Shown here in pieces: positions 14,289 through 15,141 of a stretch of 15,141 nt of DNA (position 1 is the stretch's first letter; every line of letters begins with the position of its first letter). The notes beneath the pieces were generated by a model, which made no database searches, had not been told where the DNA came from, and was given only the letters and a program-made list of their open reading frames with translations. Origin of the DNA: Planctomycetaceae bacterium (lineage in GTDB: Bacteria > Planctomycetota > Planctomycetia > Planctomycetales > Planctomycetaceae); assembly GCA_027000105.1 (NCBI GenBank), contig JALTOP010000021.1:12350-27490 (forward strand), given 5' to 3'. A program made the position numbers and the translations under genes.

Positions 14289-15141
14289 ATGGAGTCAGGA
14301 GGACAGGATGCCCGCTTTTATCGCATCGATAACCAGCACGAGCACAATAGAACGTCCGAGTCGCAGCGGCTGATCGATCCTGCTCTCAAGGAACCACGCT
14401 GGGAACAGGTTGAGAAAGATGAATCTCCGCTCGGACGGGCGATCTCTTCCACGATCGGGTTCCTTTGCGATCGCCAGCGCGAACAGGGCTATTGGGTTGG
14501 GGAACTGGAAGGGGATACGATTCTCGAATCGGAATACATCCTTTTACTGGCGTTTCTTGGGGAGGAAAAGTCCCGGAATGTGCAGTTGGCTGCCCGCTAT
14601 ATTTTGCAGCAACAGGCTGAACATGGGGGGTGGTCGCTTTATCCGGGTGGGCCTCTTGAAATTAGCGCTTCGGTAAAGGCGTACTGGGCACTCAAAATCG
14701 CGGGACATTCCTGTGAAGCGGATTACATGGATCGCGCCCGAACGGCGATTCTCGATGCAGGTGGAGCAGAACGGATCAACAGTTTCACCCGTTATTACAT
14801 GGCCTTACTGGGACAACTCGATTACAGGCAGTGCCCGGCTGTGCCGCCGGAATTGACACTGCTTCCCCGCTGGTTTCCAGTCACTATCTACGATATGTCT
14901 GCCTGGTCGAGAACCATTGTTGTCCCGCTCAGTCTGTTATGGGCCTACAAACCTCAGCGGCAATTGCCTGAAGAATTATTGATTGACGAGCTGTTCGTCG
15001 ATTCGCCGCAGAAATTGAAAGCGGTACCGGATGTGACCGGGAAAGTGGATGAGTTAAGTTATAAAACCTGGGTTCCCTGGGCATGGATTTTTCGGCAGGT
15101 TGACCGTACTTACAAGCTGTTCGAGAAACTCGGTTTCCCTC
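14289..15141 (+). CDS. shc: Squalene-hopene cyclase, N-terminal part (cut by window end)
   Basis: The frame stays open to the window end and shows the first 284 residues of a class II triterpene cyclase, which folds squalene into hopene-type pentacyclic lipids at the membrane. Hallmarks are QREQGYWVGELEGDT followed by ESEYILLLAFLG (about residues 63-90), the usual first block of the family, and a QW-type repeat (YILQQQAEHGGW) before LEISASVKAYWALKIAG. ARPRWFP-like and DMSAWSR segments (here LLPRWFP and YDMSAWSRTIVVPLSLL) also fit. The catalytic DxDD lies beyond the window, so activity and product (hopene or another triterpene) cannot be judged. An in-frame TAG at 14280-14282 and the lack of another ATG, GTG or TTG before the conserved block make the ATG at 14289 the only sensible start. 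GGAG (14276-14279) lies 9 bases upstream. Confidence 0.88.
   Translation, partial: MESGGQDARFYRIDNQHEHNRTSESQRLIDPALKEPRWEQVEKDESPLGRAISSTIGFLCDRQREQGYWVGELEGDTILESEYILLLAFLGEEKSRNVQLAARYILQQQAEHGGWSLYPGGPLEISASVKAYWALKIAGHSCEADYMDRARTAILDAGGAERINSFTRYYMALLGQLDYRQCPAVPPELTLLPRWFPVTIYDMSAWSRTIVVPLSLLWAYKPQRQLPEELLIDELFVDSPQKLKAVPDVTGKVDELSYKTWVPWAWIFRQVDRTYKLFEKLGFP
14297..14373 (+). other. Strong Shine-Dalgarno and short out-of-frame ORF inside the cyclase start
   Basis: A perfect AGGAGG (14297-14302) stands 5 bases before an ATG at 14308, in the +1 frame relative to the cyclase. That frame encodes 21 residues (beginning MPAFIASITSTST) and stops at 14371-14373. It may be a regulatory mini-ORF, the mark of a frameshift near the cyclase N-terminus, or coincidence. 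It is not called as a protein gene. Confidence 0.3.

Noticed and set aside
14021..14332. 103-codon plus-strand frame upstream of the cyclase
   Set aside because: Contradicted by minus-strand frames over the same bases and by overlap with the cyclase start. It also starts upstream of the promoter candidate at 14075-14103.

Overview
The window looks like chromosome of a planctomycete with moderate G+C content, close to the Gimesia/Rubinisphaera type. This is inferred from gene content: an FHA protein with a Pro/Gln/Tyr-rich tail, a GlmU-like sugar-nucleotide enzyme of the alternative family, a LutB-type protein whose N-terminus carries ERAHWHDRALWFVR, a small conserved-looking helical protein ahead of an ECF sigma factor, and a squalene-hopene cyclase. 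No tRNA, rRNA, CRISPR array, transposase or phage gene was seen, and the organism cannot be proved from the window alone.

Layout. Positions 1-288 hold no gene. A dynamin-like membrane GTPase lies on the minus strand (289-2097) with a good promoter in front of it. Divergent to it is a 160-residue protein of unknown function (2242-2724). After a gene-poor stretch of about 630 bases with a possible promoter comes the FHA protein (3359-4297). Next is a signalling/regulation block: a 66-residue protein with a GTG start (4575-4775), an ECF-type sigma factor (4856-5413), a gap that can fold into a branched RNA structure (5476-5572), and a single-pass membrane protein that is a candidate anti-sigma factor (5625-6365). 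A chemotaxis operon cheY-cheB-cheR (6701-9023) follows, with translationally coupled junctions and a strong terminator; no cheA, cheW or receptor gene is in the window.

The right half carries single metabolic genes: a RidA-family protein (9277-9717) followed by two terminator-like hairpins, the GlmU-like nucleotidyltransferase/left-handed beta-helix protein (10036-11304), a histidine-phosphatase-superfamily enzyme (11559-12203), a convergent minus-strand LutB-like ferredoxin-type protein (12283-13653), and, divergent from it across about 635 bases, the N-terminal 284 residues of a squalene-hopene cyclase cut off by the window end (14289-15141).

The clearest functional units are cheYBR, which would supply a response regulator plus receptor methylation and demethylation to a kinase encoded elsewhere, and the sigma factor/membrane protein pair, which resembles an envelope-sensing ECF module. 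The other genes look like stand-alone units. I did not find a clear-cut new multi-gene system. The best leads are the structured spacer and unrecognised membrane partner of the sigma factor, the conflicting start signals at the cyclase, and the duplicated start region of the phosphatase.
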